From Anaspis maculata (taxonomy: Eukaryota > Arthropoda > Insecta > Coleoptera > Scraptiidae), in the NCBI GenBank assembly GCA_949128115.1, contig OX421962.1:36169745-36233744 (forward strand): DNA of 64,000 nucleotides. The letters run 5' to 3'. Shown here one piece after another: positions 49,171-59,236 of the stretch. Numbering within the stretch: the first letter of the stretch is position 1; every line of letters starts with the position of its first letter. The position numbers were made by a program, and so were the translations under genes. The notes under the pieces are model-generated. The model did not search any database, was not told the origin of the DNA, and saw only the letters and a program-made list of their open reading frames with translations.

Positions 49171-49577
49171 AATCGTACCTACCTTTTGCTTCTGCGACTG
49201 AGTCTATCCATTGGTATGTGGTATGTACTTCGCAATCGCAACAGGGATTTCAGGAGTAGAATTGAGGAGCAAACGCTTACTGACGACATGACATTCTGAT
49301 GACATTCTCTTATGATAACCTAGCCACCTACTTTGCCTACTGAGTGGAACACAACGAACTTCATCTTAATAATAATAATAATAAGGTCTAAGGTCAACAT
49401 ATAGAGGTAAACTAATTCAAGTAGTATTTTTACTTTTTTAGTTTCAGAATAATCACCTCACACTTTTGACCGGTAAGCACCAGAGTACACTTTTGAAAAA
49501 AATTGAATAATATATTGTCTTTCACTCTTACCGATTAATTGTTTTAAAAGCGCCGGCCTTTTTGGACACCTGTATTT

Positions 49578-49778
49578 TGATTTTTTTTTTATTATTCGTT
49601 TATCTAACGTCGGCCTCGTTCCGCAACGAGGCCTCGCCTACACCGACGCCGGTGAATGCTTTCCTCCACTATACTGGTAATTTTGCCGCACACCCTGTGT
49701 GTTCCAACACAGGCTAAGGATTTTTAACGACCAGCAACATCGCGAGTCGAACGCGCTGACCACCACACCACAAGCTCC
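49578..49778 (-). mobile_element. tRNA-derived SINE, copy 2
   Basis: Read on the minus strand it starts GGAGCTTGTGGTGTGGTGGTC, similar to the head of copy 1. It then carries the same core AGTATAGTGGAGGAAAGCAT and ends in a run of A. Two copies sharing head order, core and A-rich tail define the family. Confidence 0.7.
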
Positions 49779-50457
49779 TTTATTTTGAATTTATTACCGT
49801 TAAATGCCCAACACTGGTTCAAGACGTCGTTCCATTGATATACCAGATACCTACCTACCTGCTATATTTTTTGAAAAGTTACCTAAAGGGTAATTAGGTA
49901 TTCACAAGGGTATTCATGATATGCCATGCCATAGCTAGGTAGTTAGGTACTTAGTTTTTCAAACTCTCTAGTTTTACCGTAACAACAGCGTACCTAATCT
50001 TTTTTTACACAAGGCTGCACACATTCAGAGATAATGTGTGATTTGAATTTATTATTCTCAATGAACACACAACAGAGTCTGAAAATGATTAACAACAGCG
50101 TGTTTATGTTGTCATGTTAGTGATTGTTGTGTTAGTGTATCTGGTGGCGTTGCTCGACTTTCCATGATCTTCATTATCTTTTTCTTTTTCCATTCAATCC
50201 ATCGCATGTCGATCTTCAAGTGACTGCAAACAGCTAAGTAGGTACCTACCTAGCCTACCTATGTAAATCAGCGTAGGACACCATTTTTATAGGTGAGTAG
50301 TAATGTTATAATAAGGGAAATAACAGCTGAATATATAGACTGAACTTCATTGGATTGTTGGGTGGTATAAGTAGGTATACCTACCTAATCAAGACTTGAA
50401 TTTTTAGTTACCTACTCTTGTTCACCTTGGATCGACTGTAGAGTTCTCCTAATCAAG
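49779..50457. other. Upstream region of GILT
   Basis: AT-rich with several GGTAGGTACCTACC-type motifs (50240-50260, 50370). No TATA box at a convincing distance from the start codon. Confidence 0.4.
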
Positions 50458-50511
50458 ATGCACATTTTGCTGAAGATATTTCTGGTGGCTTATTTTGCTT
50501 CTAGTAAAACA
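50458..50511 (+). CDS. GILT: GILT exon 1 (signal peptide)
   Basis: The exon encodes [18 protein letters not shown], a typical secretory signal sequence, and ends in phase 0 at ACA|GTAAGT. It is too short to show as a long open frame. It was placed from the signal-peptide character, the donor and the matching phase with exon 2. Confidence 0.85.
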
Positions 50512-51697
50512 GTAAGTAACAATCCTATTTCATTTTTACAACTAAATCCTGTGTTTTCTGATATGACATAATTATATAACTATGCACAGGAATTAGGGAT
50601 GCTGGAAGGCTACATATCTTCAGATGGCGAATGATACCATCTATTCAGTCTTCCATTTTCCTTAATAACGTCTCACAACCGATTCCAAAATGGTGTACTC
50701 TTGGTCTTCCGTGCCTTCTTCTTCATCGTATTCCTGCTTTACCACATATTTCCATTTATTTTCTTCATCTCTACCCAGATGCCTGGACACTCAGTTATAT
50801 CTGTTCGAGTGTCGGTTACTCTCGAGGTTACTCTCAAACACCTGCTATTAGTTTTTGTATTGGCCTGAGGTTAAAATTTTCTTACTGCCGCCTTATTGCG
50901 TCTATAATTATGTTCATATTTTTAACCTGAAAATGCCCTGTACATTAGCCTTTTTTTTTTTTACTTCAGGAAGCAAAAGTGGACGTTTCTGTCTACTACG
51001 AGGCGTTGTGTCCAGATAGTATGCGATTCATAGCGCATCAACTATCCCCCAATTATGCCAAATTAAAGGACCTCATAAATTTGAACTTGGTACCATTTGG
51101 AAAAGCAGCCGTGAGTATTTCACTGAAACAATTTTTTTTAGATCTCATTTTTCGCATCTTTAGCATAATCTCGAGAAGGGCCACTGGAAGTTTTCTTGCC
51201 AACACGGCCCTGAAGAATGCAAGGGTAACATGCATCTGGCATGTGCTTGGGCGAAAAATTCTCAAGAACTGCCGAAAACCATTTCTCTGATCAATTGCGC
51301 TATGCGACCAACCAAAGTGGCATTTGTCCAACGAATGCAGGAGGTGAAACCAACATTATTCGACTTTTCAAAATTCAAAAATGTTAGTTTTCAGTGCGCC
51401 AAGAGATATAACGTAGTGTGGAGCCCCATTTCGACGTGTGCTGAATCAATGGAAGGAGAAGAGTTGCTCGCCAAAAATGGCAACGAAACTTTGAGTTTCG
51501 ATCCGAACTTTTCTTTTATTCCGACGATAGTTTTCGATGGAACTTTTGACCAGGACTTGCAGGATATTGCGCTGGACGATCTTGTGGCTGCAGTTTGTCG
51601 GAAAATCAGCGATGTCGAGAAACCTACGTTTTGCAAAGACAAAGCGAGGGTGCAAGCAAGAAGCGTGATTCGGCCGGACTATTTTTTATTCAATTGA
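50458..51697 (+). CDS. GILT: Gamma-interferon-inducible lysosomal thiol reductase (GILT), three exons
   Basis: Exons 50458-50511, 50970-51110 and 51164-51697 join into 242 codons plus TGA. Residues 1-18 form a hydrophobic signal peptide encoded alone by exon 1. The mature protein begins with [14 protein letters not shown], the thioredoxin-like active site, here C32-P-D-S35 rather than the canonical CxxC. LVPFGKA follows, then the GILT signature [16 protein letters not shown] (residues 77-92) and further Cys residues typical of the family. GILT reduces disulfides of proteins in lysosomes; in insects it is linked to immunity and redox balance. Introns are 458 nt and 53 nt. The start has context atcaagATG. 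The last codons overlap a minus-1 frame encoding a membrane helix (see 51682-51783). The family call is very secure; activity with CxxS is uncertain. Confidence 0.94.
50970..51110 (+). CDS. GILT: GILT exon 2 (active site)
   Basis: The 47 codons lie between acceptor tttttacttcag and donor GCC|GTGAGT. They hold the active-site motif YYEALCPDS and the conserved LVPFGKA strand. Confidence 0.93.
51164..51697 (+). CDS. GILT: GILT exon 3 (GILT signature, stop)
   Basis: Acceptor cgcatctttag at 51153-51163 follows an intron of only 53 nt. The exon carries [26 protein letters not shown] and the C-terminal Cys residues, and stops at TGA 51695-51697. Confidence 0.93.
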   Translation, partial: HNLEKGHWKFSCQHGPEECKGNMHLACAWAKNSQELPKTISLINCAMRPTKVAFVQRMQEVKPTLFDFSKFKNVSFQCAKRYNVVWSPISTCAESMEGEELLAKNGNETLSFDPNFSFIPTIVFDGTFDQDLQDIALDDLVAAVCRKISDVEKPTFCKDKARVQARSVIRPDYFLFN

Positions 51698-51783
51698 GCG
51701 TAGCTGTACTTTTAGTCTTGTTGATTTTCATCTTCATCTCGGTGAGAACATTTCGCAAAGAGCGGAACTCGATTAAAAAGTAG
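51682..51783 (+). other. Slippery heptamer T TTT TTA and minus-1 frame encoding a membrane anchor
   Basis: The GILT frame reads TAT TTT TTA TTC AAT TGA, so 51682-51688 is T TTT TTA in the exact phase of an X XXY YYZ minus-1 slippery site. Three codons later the zero frame stops. After a minus-1 step the frame continues from 51688 to a TAG at 51781-51783. It adds 31 residues: a hydrophobic run of about 19 (Ile241 to Val259), then a basic tail with RTFRKER and KK. That is the layout of a type I membrane anchor with stop-transfer residues. No downstream pseudoknot was recognised by eye. A seventh T in the run would give the same product without recoding. Confidence 0.6.
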
Positions 51784-51863
51784 GTAATCTCTGTATCATT
51801 TAGTTACAAAGTAATAGGTATAATTGTTATTATAAGTGGAATATTTATTATTGCTATTGTCCG

Positions 51864-52427
51864 CGAAGGTGGCACTAAATCGTTAATCCGTTAATCGTTA
51901 ATCAACGAAGTTAACTTTTTAGTTAACTTTCAAGTTAACTTGAATAATCATTAACGGACTAAGTAACTTCCGTTAACTCAAGTCCGTTAACGTTAACTTT
52001 ATAGCTATATTTGTCTTGAAAGCCCGAAATAGAAAAAGTCTAAAAGAACAGAGTGAAGTTCTCAACTCTAAAACCTCTGAAAGATTATCGAACACCACAA
52101 ACATTTTTATAATCGGGCAATTTTTTCTTGAGATACCCTCATTTTAACGAAAGCAAAATTTTGAGTGGTCCACTTCAATTTTGGTCCAGTTTAGTTAGGT
52201 ATATAACGCATGCTGGTGTGGATAGTTTCGTCGTTTTCAAGGTGTTGTTCGGGTGGTTTTGGAGATGATTATTTGGTTTAAAATGAAAAATTCACGTTAA
52301 TGGTTTAACGTTAACTTCCGTTACATTTTAAATCAATCAACTGATCAACGAATAACGAAGTTAACTTTTTTGTTGAAGATTTAACGTTTAACGAAGTGAA
52401 CTTTTTCGTTAACGGTGCCCACCTTTG
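51864..52427. mobile_element. hAT MITE packed with GTTAACG motifs
   Basis: Ends CGAAGGTGGCAC / GTGCCCACCTTTG resemble the common hAT end CAnAGGTGGGCA. The 8-bp duplication ATTGTCCG flanks it exactly (51856-51863 and 52428-52435). The first and last ~130 bp are dense in GTTAAC and CGTTAA motifs on both strands. There is no coding frame. Confidence 0.85.
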
Positions 52428-52610
52428 ATTGTCCGGTTGTCTGCAAAACCCCTGTAAGAACCTAAAGTGTGCGTACAATATACCTAATTTAAATAAATAT
52501 GGAGTTATGCTGGATGATTCCATACAGGTTAATTAAGGAATTAATAGAATGATTGCATATTACCATCGTCAACTCGATCGTCAATCCCCATCATTTATTA
52601 CCTACTGATA

Positions 52611-52874
52611 AGCACTGCCGTGCTAAGCCTAATGCGCGTATCTACATTTTGATAAATTTGATACACTGCATTTTTATGCCAAGTTTTTATGCCGTTATGT
52701 TATAGTATAATATGAATAAAGCAGTTATTTGAGAACTCTAATTATTGCGCTATCCATGTATAATCATAACCATATGATCGCGAACATCATAGCCCCTAAA
52801 ATATGAGCATGAAAATGCAGTGTATCAAATTTATCAAGGTGTAGATACGCGCTTTAGGCTTAGCACGGCAGAGC
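52611..52874. repeat. Foldback element with ~65-bp inverted ends
   Basis: GCACTGCCGTGCTAAGCC...GATACACTGCATTTT on the left is matched by AAAATGCAGTGTATC...GGCTTAGCACGGCAGAGC on the right. The ~130-bp loop is AT-rich. Confidence 0.8.
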
Positions 52875-53171
52875 AATAGTGAATGCTGTCAATCGATTAA
52901 GTCGTTACAGTCTACTCGGTTATGGTAATAATCGGCCTGATTCTGTAAGGGAAATGGTTATGGTAGTCACCGGTATTCTGTGCCGGTACTTACGATGAAA
53001 TTGCTAGGGCAACGGCCCTCCCTATTGGCTGTCGCCATAGCAATTTGATAGCACGATGATTACCATGACAATACACAATATTGCGCGGAAGTGGCGCTCC
53101 GACACGGATGTCATGCGAACTAAGAAAACGGTGACAAGTTATCATCGCGCATGTTCAAGACCGCTATCCGT

Positions 53172-53325
53172 GAATCCTGTGAGAAAAGTCCCTGGGAGTT
53201 TTATATAATCCGTACTACATTTCTGTAGCGAAAGTTGCCTAAAAATCACAATTTTAGGCAACATTCGCTACATCAGTGTACTGCGGAATGTATTTTACTC
53301 CCAGGGAATTTTCTCACACGATTCA
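53172..53325. repeat. Near-continuous palindrome
   Basis: Two arms of ~70 bp (TGTGAGAAAAGTCCCTGGGA... and ...TCCCAGGGAATTTTCTCACA) meet at a centre around AAAATCACAATTTT. It lies downstream of a similar but weaker inverted pair at about 53000-53050. Confidence 0.8.
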
Positions 53326-53629
53326 AGAATAGCGGCCCAGAATTCGACAATGACATTGATTTCTGTGCTTGACGTTGACGTTTTGTTCAGTTTTATCAGC
53401 AACTTGTGAAGTCTTCCGATTTAAAATGGATATTCGGCGGTCAAAAAAGTGTGTGCCACTCAGAGGACCGTCACTGCTTGTCGCCACACCATGCTTTCGT
53501 CAATACAATACAGCACTGATTAAATGAAATATCCCCAGACAATTTCGCGGTAAATTTGAATGTTATGGTTGAAGTGTTCCATGTTTTTAGCGCACTTCTC
53601 CAAACGGGCATGCGCTTTTGTCCTCGCTT

Positions 53630-53657
53630 TGTCCGTCCGTCCGTCCGTCCGTCCGTC
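53630..53657. repeat. (GTCC)n microsatellite
   Basis: Six or more GTCC units occur next to GCGCTTTTGTCC. The block on its 5' side matches, in reverse complement, the (GGAC)n block and flank at 3756-3835. Confidence 0.85.
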
Positions 53658-53701
53658 ACAGCATCTAGTCCTAGACGATAGGGTTTTTGCAAAAAAAATT
53701 C

Positions 53702-54420
53702 ACTCCATTGGGTAGCTCATGACCTTGTATCCCGAACCAAAAAAAATCTTGACAAAATAATAATAAACAATGACAATAATAACAATTTAGTGTGACCCGG
53801 CATCGCCGTTGAATGCTGCATTTCAGAAGCCGGCCTGATCTCGAAAGTTATCACATGCGAGGAAGTACCCGATCTTATCATTTTACCATAATACATATGG
53901 GGAGTTATATTTAGAGGATGATTTGAACTTCATTTTAATGAAAATTTCACATCGGTGCGAGGAGCAGGCCAATAGTTATTAATTTTTGAAAATGACTCCG
54001 AAACTACGGCTCGGCCGCAAATGATTTATTCGTTGCTTGCTGGTGCTTGATATCCTTTCCTCCGAACAAAACGAAATTCAATACAAAAAATATTTCAACT
54101 CGAATGGGTACCTCATGGCCTTGGTACGCGAATCAAGAAAATTTTTGCCGAAATAATCATGAACAATTACAAAAATAACATTTTGGTGTAGGGCGGCTTC
54201 GCCGATCAAGTGCTGGCATTCGCGGTAAGATGTAGAAAGTTGCGATATGCAGGCAACTACAATTTCTCAATGAAATACATCACTGCATGTACGGCATTAT
54301 ATTTAGAGAACAATTTTAACTTTCTTTTGACAAAAACCCCACTACGATCCGACCGTCGGGTCAATTGTTATCAATTTTTGAAAACGACCGCAAAGCCACG
54401 GCTCGGCGCATATTACACGA
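53702..54420 (+). repeat. Tandem pair of ~396-bp repeat units
   Basis: Unit 1 starts ACTCCATTGGGTAGCTCATG (53702) and unit 2 ACTCGAATGGGTACCTCATG (54098). Homology continues through GAACAAT..., TATTTAGAG and TTATTAATTTTTGAAAA / TTATCAATTTTTGAAAA to about 54420. The units have diverged by roughly a quarter. Confidence 0.7.
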
Positions 54421-55019
54421 CCCTACAAATTTAAAATCAGACGTGCCGAAATAGTAATTGAACATTTTTAAATAGCCAATACTAGGTACCTGAAGGATAA
54501 TGGCACTCAAATTACGAAACATGTTCGCTCAATAACAAAAAAAAAAGTAGGTAGGTATCACTAAAAATCATGTGACAGGCTACCATTTTTTCGGTTTTTC
54601 GATAAAAAAGAAATGTTCCAATTCAAAAGTGAACCCGATATTCGTGTTCAGGAGGTCGAAATCAGTTGGAGAACATTTTTTTATATAAGTAACAGAATGA
54701 CGCTTATGCATGTGGCCGGTTTGTCTGTCTGTCTGTCCGAGTCCGTGCAGAAATTAAGACGCTGTACTTCTTCTCGAGAGTTGAAACAAGAGTCTTGGAA
54801 CTTTTTTCCGATTAATAGCTGATGTCCCCAAGGGTGAACAATGGGCACTATTTTTGTTATCCATACATCGTTATCATTATTCTCAAAAAACAGAGATCTC
54901 CTGTGCACTTCGATGAAGTTGAACTTCTCCTCAGGAAATAAAGCTACAGCCCTTGAAGATTGAACTTTATCCGGTGGATAGCTTAGGTCCTCAAGGACCA
55001 AATAGGCAGGTTGGCTTTA

Positions 55020-55352
55020 ATAATTCGGCCGCCATCTTGGCTGCCATATTGAAATTTCTTATTAGTGGAACGATTGTCATGAAACTTGAAACTTACCCTT
55101 GTCTAGCACGATCATTCTTATTTTCAAGCCAAATTTCATGATTGCCCCACCATCTTGGCCGCCATATTGAAATATCTTATAAGTGGAAGGATTTTCATGA
55201 AACTTGAGAGTTACGCTTGTCTCGTACGATCATTCCTATTTTCAAGCTGAGTTTCATAATTCTGCCGCCATCTTGGCCGCCATATTGAAATCTCTTGTTA
55301 GTGGAACGATTTTCATGAAACTTGGAACTTACCCTTGTCTAGTACGATCCGG
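55020..55352 (+). repeat. 117-bp tandem repeat, nearly three copies
   Basis: Units begin at about 55028, 55146 and 55264, each with GCCGCCATCTTGG (second copy CCCACCATCTTGG). These are followed by CCATATTGAAAT, a ATTTTCATGAAACTTG block and CTTGTCTAGTACGATC. Spacing is 116-118 bp. Confidence 0.85.
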
Positions 55353-55737
55353 TAATTTCTTAGTCACTTGTTGTATTATATATGACAATTTCGTTGTGAA
55401 ATCAGGCCTATTAAAGGTGATTTGATGCTGGGAGCGTGAACTTGATTTTGCTTACCAAAAGCAGTATTCTAACTCAAATGTCAAATTTCACGGCCGCCCA
55501 GATGCACATTATTTTGAAACAACGTATAGCGTAAACATCGGAGTTATGTATTTTAGGGACCTGGGGTTTTGGTTTGATGCGAAGATGAGCTTGGTAAAAG
55601 ATGCATTTGATGGTTGAAAGATACCCAATATCTCTGGTTGAAGCTTTGAAGTAACTTGTCTGAAGTGGAGAAAGAGGTAACACGTTGGTGATAAACTTAT
55701 TGATATAATCAATGCGTAACAAACATCGCAATTTACC

Positions 55738-56892
55738 TACGGGGGTCCCCCAGGGAGCCAACTGGGGTCCCCTTCTGTTTTTGGTACCTATACATTAATG
55801 ACATAGTCGAGGAGATCAGCTGTCAAAAATTGCTTTTATGCGGACGACTTGAAGATGTACGCGAGAATTGACACCATGGACGACTGCTGTGTCCTGCAGG
55901 GCTGTGTTGACTCTGTGTCCAGATGGTGTCGTGCCTCTCATTGAACGTTCAAAAATGTGTTGTTTGTTGCCACCTACATCAAAAGGTCTAACCCGATTCT
56001 CTGCGACTATATAGTTGAAGAAACCATCCTTGAGCGCGTGAGCACAGTCAGGGACCTTGGAGTGATCTTCGATGTCGGGTTCTCCTTTGTCTACCATATT
56101 GATGAAATCATCTCTTCATATTCCTTCGAACGGTTGGCTTTATTTATCGCAACTGTAAAGACTTCGGAAATGCTGCATGCCTCACGACATTATACTGCAG
56201 TTTCGTACGATCCAAATTAAAGTAGGTATGCCTCTATTATCTGGTATCCAGTTTTAAGGATACCAAACCCGCCGGAGGCAGTCCAGAGAAGGTTGCTCAA
56301 GTACGTTTCGTTTCTTCTGGACGGTGTATATCCTTCCCGTGGATTTGACCACATGAAACTGCTATTAAGGCATAACTTCACATCCTTGGAGGTGAGGCAT
56401 GCGCTTTCATGCGTAAGATTTCTTTTCAGGTTGCTGCACAATACAACTGACTAATATGCTCCTTGAGCGGATTAATATCTTGGTGCAGTGGCGTATTTAT
56501 GGGGGTGGCATGGGGGGCATGTGCCCCCCCCCCCCATCGATCTGTGATGTGATGATAATAATAAAAAGGTATACCGGCAAAAGAACAGGCGCGCTCCAAT
56601 AATGTTGGAAATTTAAAAATGTGTACCTAATTTCGTTGTATAATACGTAATAACGTTCTACCCTTCTACACAATAATTACTACTAGTCCAAATCTTTGCT
56701 GTTTATTGATGGATGGAAGCATTTTGTCTGCCTTCTGCCCCCCCCCCCCCTTCCCCGCAAACACCTTCTCACGTATTATTTTTAAAAAATCCCCCCCCAT
56801 CCCAAACCTTTAAATACGCCACTGTCTTGGTGCCTCGCATTAGGCGATTGACCTTATTGGGGAAAATGGCTGATTCGTAGAGGACAATTTAG
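55738..56892 (+). pseudogene. Reverse-transcriptase relic of a non-LTR retrotransposon (Jockey/CR1 type)
   Basis: In changing frames the sequence gives GVPQGANWGPLLF, LYINDIVEEI, FYADDLKMY (the YADD catalytic box) and RDLGVIFDVGFSFVYHIDEI. It ends with RRLLKYVSFLLDGVYPSRGFDH and RINILVPRIRR. These are the ordered reverse-transcriptase motifs and C-terminal thumb of arthropod LINEs. At least two frameshifts and several stops are present, and a MITE splits the last part at 56486. The 5' portion with the endonuclease is absent. Confidence 0.88.
56486..56824. mobile_element. Non-autonomous hAT MITE inserted in the LINE relic
   Basis: Perfect 14-bp inverted ends CAGTGGCGTATTTA / TAAATACGCCACTG are flanked by the 8-bp duplication TCTTGGTG (56478-56485 and 56825-56832). 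The 339-bp body has no reading frame and contains two runs of more than ten C. Removing it restores the LINE codons for RINILVPRIRR. Confidence 0.93.
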
Positions 56893-57580
56893 GGAGTTAA
56901 TTGCTGGAAGAGGTGTAAGCTGCCGCCCGGCAACGTCGGCTGTTACGTCAATTGGAGGCACGTCAAAACTGTCACTCTGCTGTCTTGTGCAGTCCACTAC
57001 CAGCAAGTTTTTGTTCCTGTGAACCCTTGGGACCCAGCAGGCTCTTTATAGGGCCTACAGTCGCCGTCGTCGCAGACAGATCTTTCTCTGCATCATCCCT
57101 AGCTTTCACCCAAGGAACAGCAACAACGGCTGTGGATCGAGTCCTCCGCACACACCAACTGCTGGCACGCCAGAAAAGGTCACCGCCTGGGCTGGCTGCG
57201 TCGTCAGTCTCTTTTTTCTCAGGATTTTCTGCTTAGACCCCACATGGAGATCCGCATTCTATATTTTACAGTTCGCTACCATTGTAATTGGGACGCAAAC
57301 ATGTGTTGTGTCCCCGCACTGACATGATCAAGGTTTAGGCTCGCTTTGTGACCCATTTGAGATTGGGGGATCAATCAGCAGGCAATAAATGGCAGGGGCG
57401 AGAGCTACTGCGCTACTGGCAAAGCAGCATACCATGCTTGCATCTGCCTGCGGAAGGTGTAATGTAACAGTCACAGTCGCAATTTTTACACCGCACCTGC
57501 CATGTAATGCATTGCTGGCAGCGCAATCTTCCAGCCTCTCACCTCTGGAACTAGATCTACTACTAGACTGCTAAATACGC
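56893..57580. other. GC-rich stretch, unrecognised
   Basis: This region is noticeably richer in GC than its neighbours and holds short open frames on the plus strand (56952-57236 and 57389-57574). None shows a family I recognise. It could be the 3' part of the neighbouring LINE or another decayed insertion. Confidence 0.3.
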
Positions 57581-57879
57581 CAACTACAAGATCAAATACG
57601 GGACACAACAGCAAACCCCCTTTTATATCATTCCTACCTGTCAAATTTCATGTCATTGATGTGGGTATTGCAGGTATCTACTAGTATCTAAGGCCCACCT
57701 AGGCTACTAGACTTCCGAGTGTGTGTTCCTCTCAAAAACGTCCTCTACGATCAAGTACCGAGCTCTACACCAGGTGGCGTTTTTTAAATGTAAATCGCCT
57801 TTAGTGCCAGGCACTCACTTATGTTTTAATGTGACCTTCCTAGGAGTGGTGCTCTAGTCAGGAGCCCAATTTTTTAAAT

Positions 57880-58125
57880 CTGTAATATGTAGGTACCAAT
57901 GTCTGTTGCATCGACTGTGATATGTTTTATGATTGTTTTAATGTGTTACAGAGTGGCATATTCTACATTTTTATGGTTTCGATTCTTGACCGCCTTTACC
58001 TACCTGCTTATTTGTACTTATAGTGTGTCTGTGTTCAAACCTTGTTTTTGCGTTATTCTTTATTCTTTCCCAGTATTTGGGTGTACAGCCTGTTGGAAAA
58101 TAAACCTATTTATTTATTTATTAAT
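57880..58125 (+). mobile_element. Probable LINE 3' end with TTTA-type tail
   Basis: The sequence ends GTTGGAAAATAAACC followed by ATTTATTTATTTATT. This is the usual 3' terminus of insect non-LTR elements and resembles the tail at 8453-8496. It may belong to the element starting at 55738. Confidence 0.45.
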
Positions 58126-58406
58126 TTAAAATAAAGACGGCAAATCCAAAATGATAAGGTGAAAGATCTTTCAATTATTGCATTCAATACTGACACTACT
58201 GTCAGTTTAAACATGACGCCGACGTAAGCGTCCAGCCCTTAACATGTAATGGCCCTATAATGTCATCATGCAAACTTTAGTCACTATATCCCCAATTTGG
58301 ACCATGAACGGTTGAACCCCATTCAGCTAAGCGCTCAGTTCGGCATAGAATTCCGAGATATTTTAAGTGGAGAACATTTGCCAAATTCCAATAATTTTTT
58401 GACTCT

Positions 58407-58524
58407 AACGGGTGTTTTTTTTTTTTAAATCTGGCGTCAAGCATGCTGTGCTCAGGCCGAATGAGGTTCTTTTCGGCTGGAGCACAGCATACGTGGACGC
58501 CAGATTAAAAAAAAAACACTCGTT
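58407..58524. repeat. Foldback MITE with T-rich ends
   Basis: AACGGGTG then a T run, AAATCTGGCGTC and GCTGTGCTC are mirrored by GAGCACAGC, GACGCCAGATT, an A run and CACTCGTT. The palindromic TAACG / CGTTA edges allow a TA duplication. Stem about 45 bp. Confidence 0.75.
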
Positions 58525-58991
58525 ATGTAATGTATTCGCGATTTCAAAAATCTAGACGCGCTCTGGTGCCGCTTGTGCGGACTAAAACTATGAGTAAATC
58601 GGCTCTGATCTAGAAAGCTCTAACGTCCATCTGACATTTTTGAATTTGTTCTGCTGTCATCCCTGCTGCTGTCTGCGCGTTGTCTCATTGACTTAGCGTG
58701 ATTCAGAAACAGCCAAAAGAAGGACTTATACACCATTTGCACTGTCTTTAGTAGTAAATCAAGAAAAGGCCAGGTAGGTCAGTCATTTTTATCAATTACC
58801 TAGGAAAGACGCATCACAAGTGCATATCATCACAATCATAAACGCTTTCGGCGTGGTTTCGCAAACCATGTGCCGTGAAAGGGCATGGAGAACTGTTCTG
58901 AGCATCAGAAAGCCAGCAATAACAAGCATGAGGCTTGTTCGCTACCTTTTAAACTAGCGATAATTTTTCGACAGGTAAGTCTCGCTAGCTA

Positions 58992-59166
58992 CACTTCTCA
59001 AAACAATTACAGGATCAGTTGGTTTTTTTAGTTTTAATTTTTTGTTGAACAAAGAAGAGCGATGTTACTTCCAGGATGTCTTTATTCAACTGTTTTGCAC
59101 TCAATTATGCAGCAATTTAAACACTGTTGTAGTGAAATTTCACAAAAAATCCATTAATGAACAAGA
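58992..59166 (+). repeat. Left terminal inverted repeat of the Tc1 element
   Basis: It aligns in reverse complement with 60361-60537 along its whole length with scattered mismatches. It includes the shared run ATCAGTTGGTTTTTTT near the end. Confidence 0.88.
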
Positions 59167-59236
59167 ATGTAAGATGAAAAATAATACGAAAGGGAAAAAA
59201 ATTGTTTGTGGCTGAACGAGGTTACGCTAAATTGTC

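Noticed and set aside
51053..51655. Minus-strand frames across GILT
   Set aside because: Antisense shadows of GILT exons 2 and 3.
55957..56220. An intact small gene
   Set aside because: The product (ERVSTVRDLGVIFDVG and following) is a slice of LINE reverse transcriptase between frameshifts.
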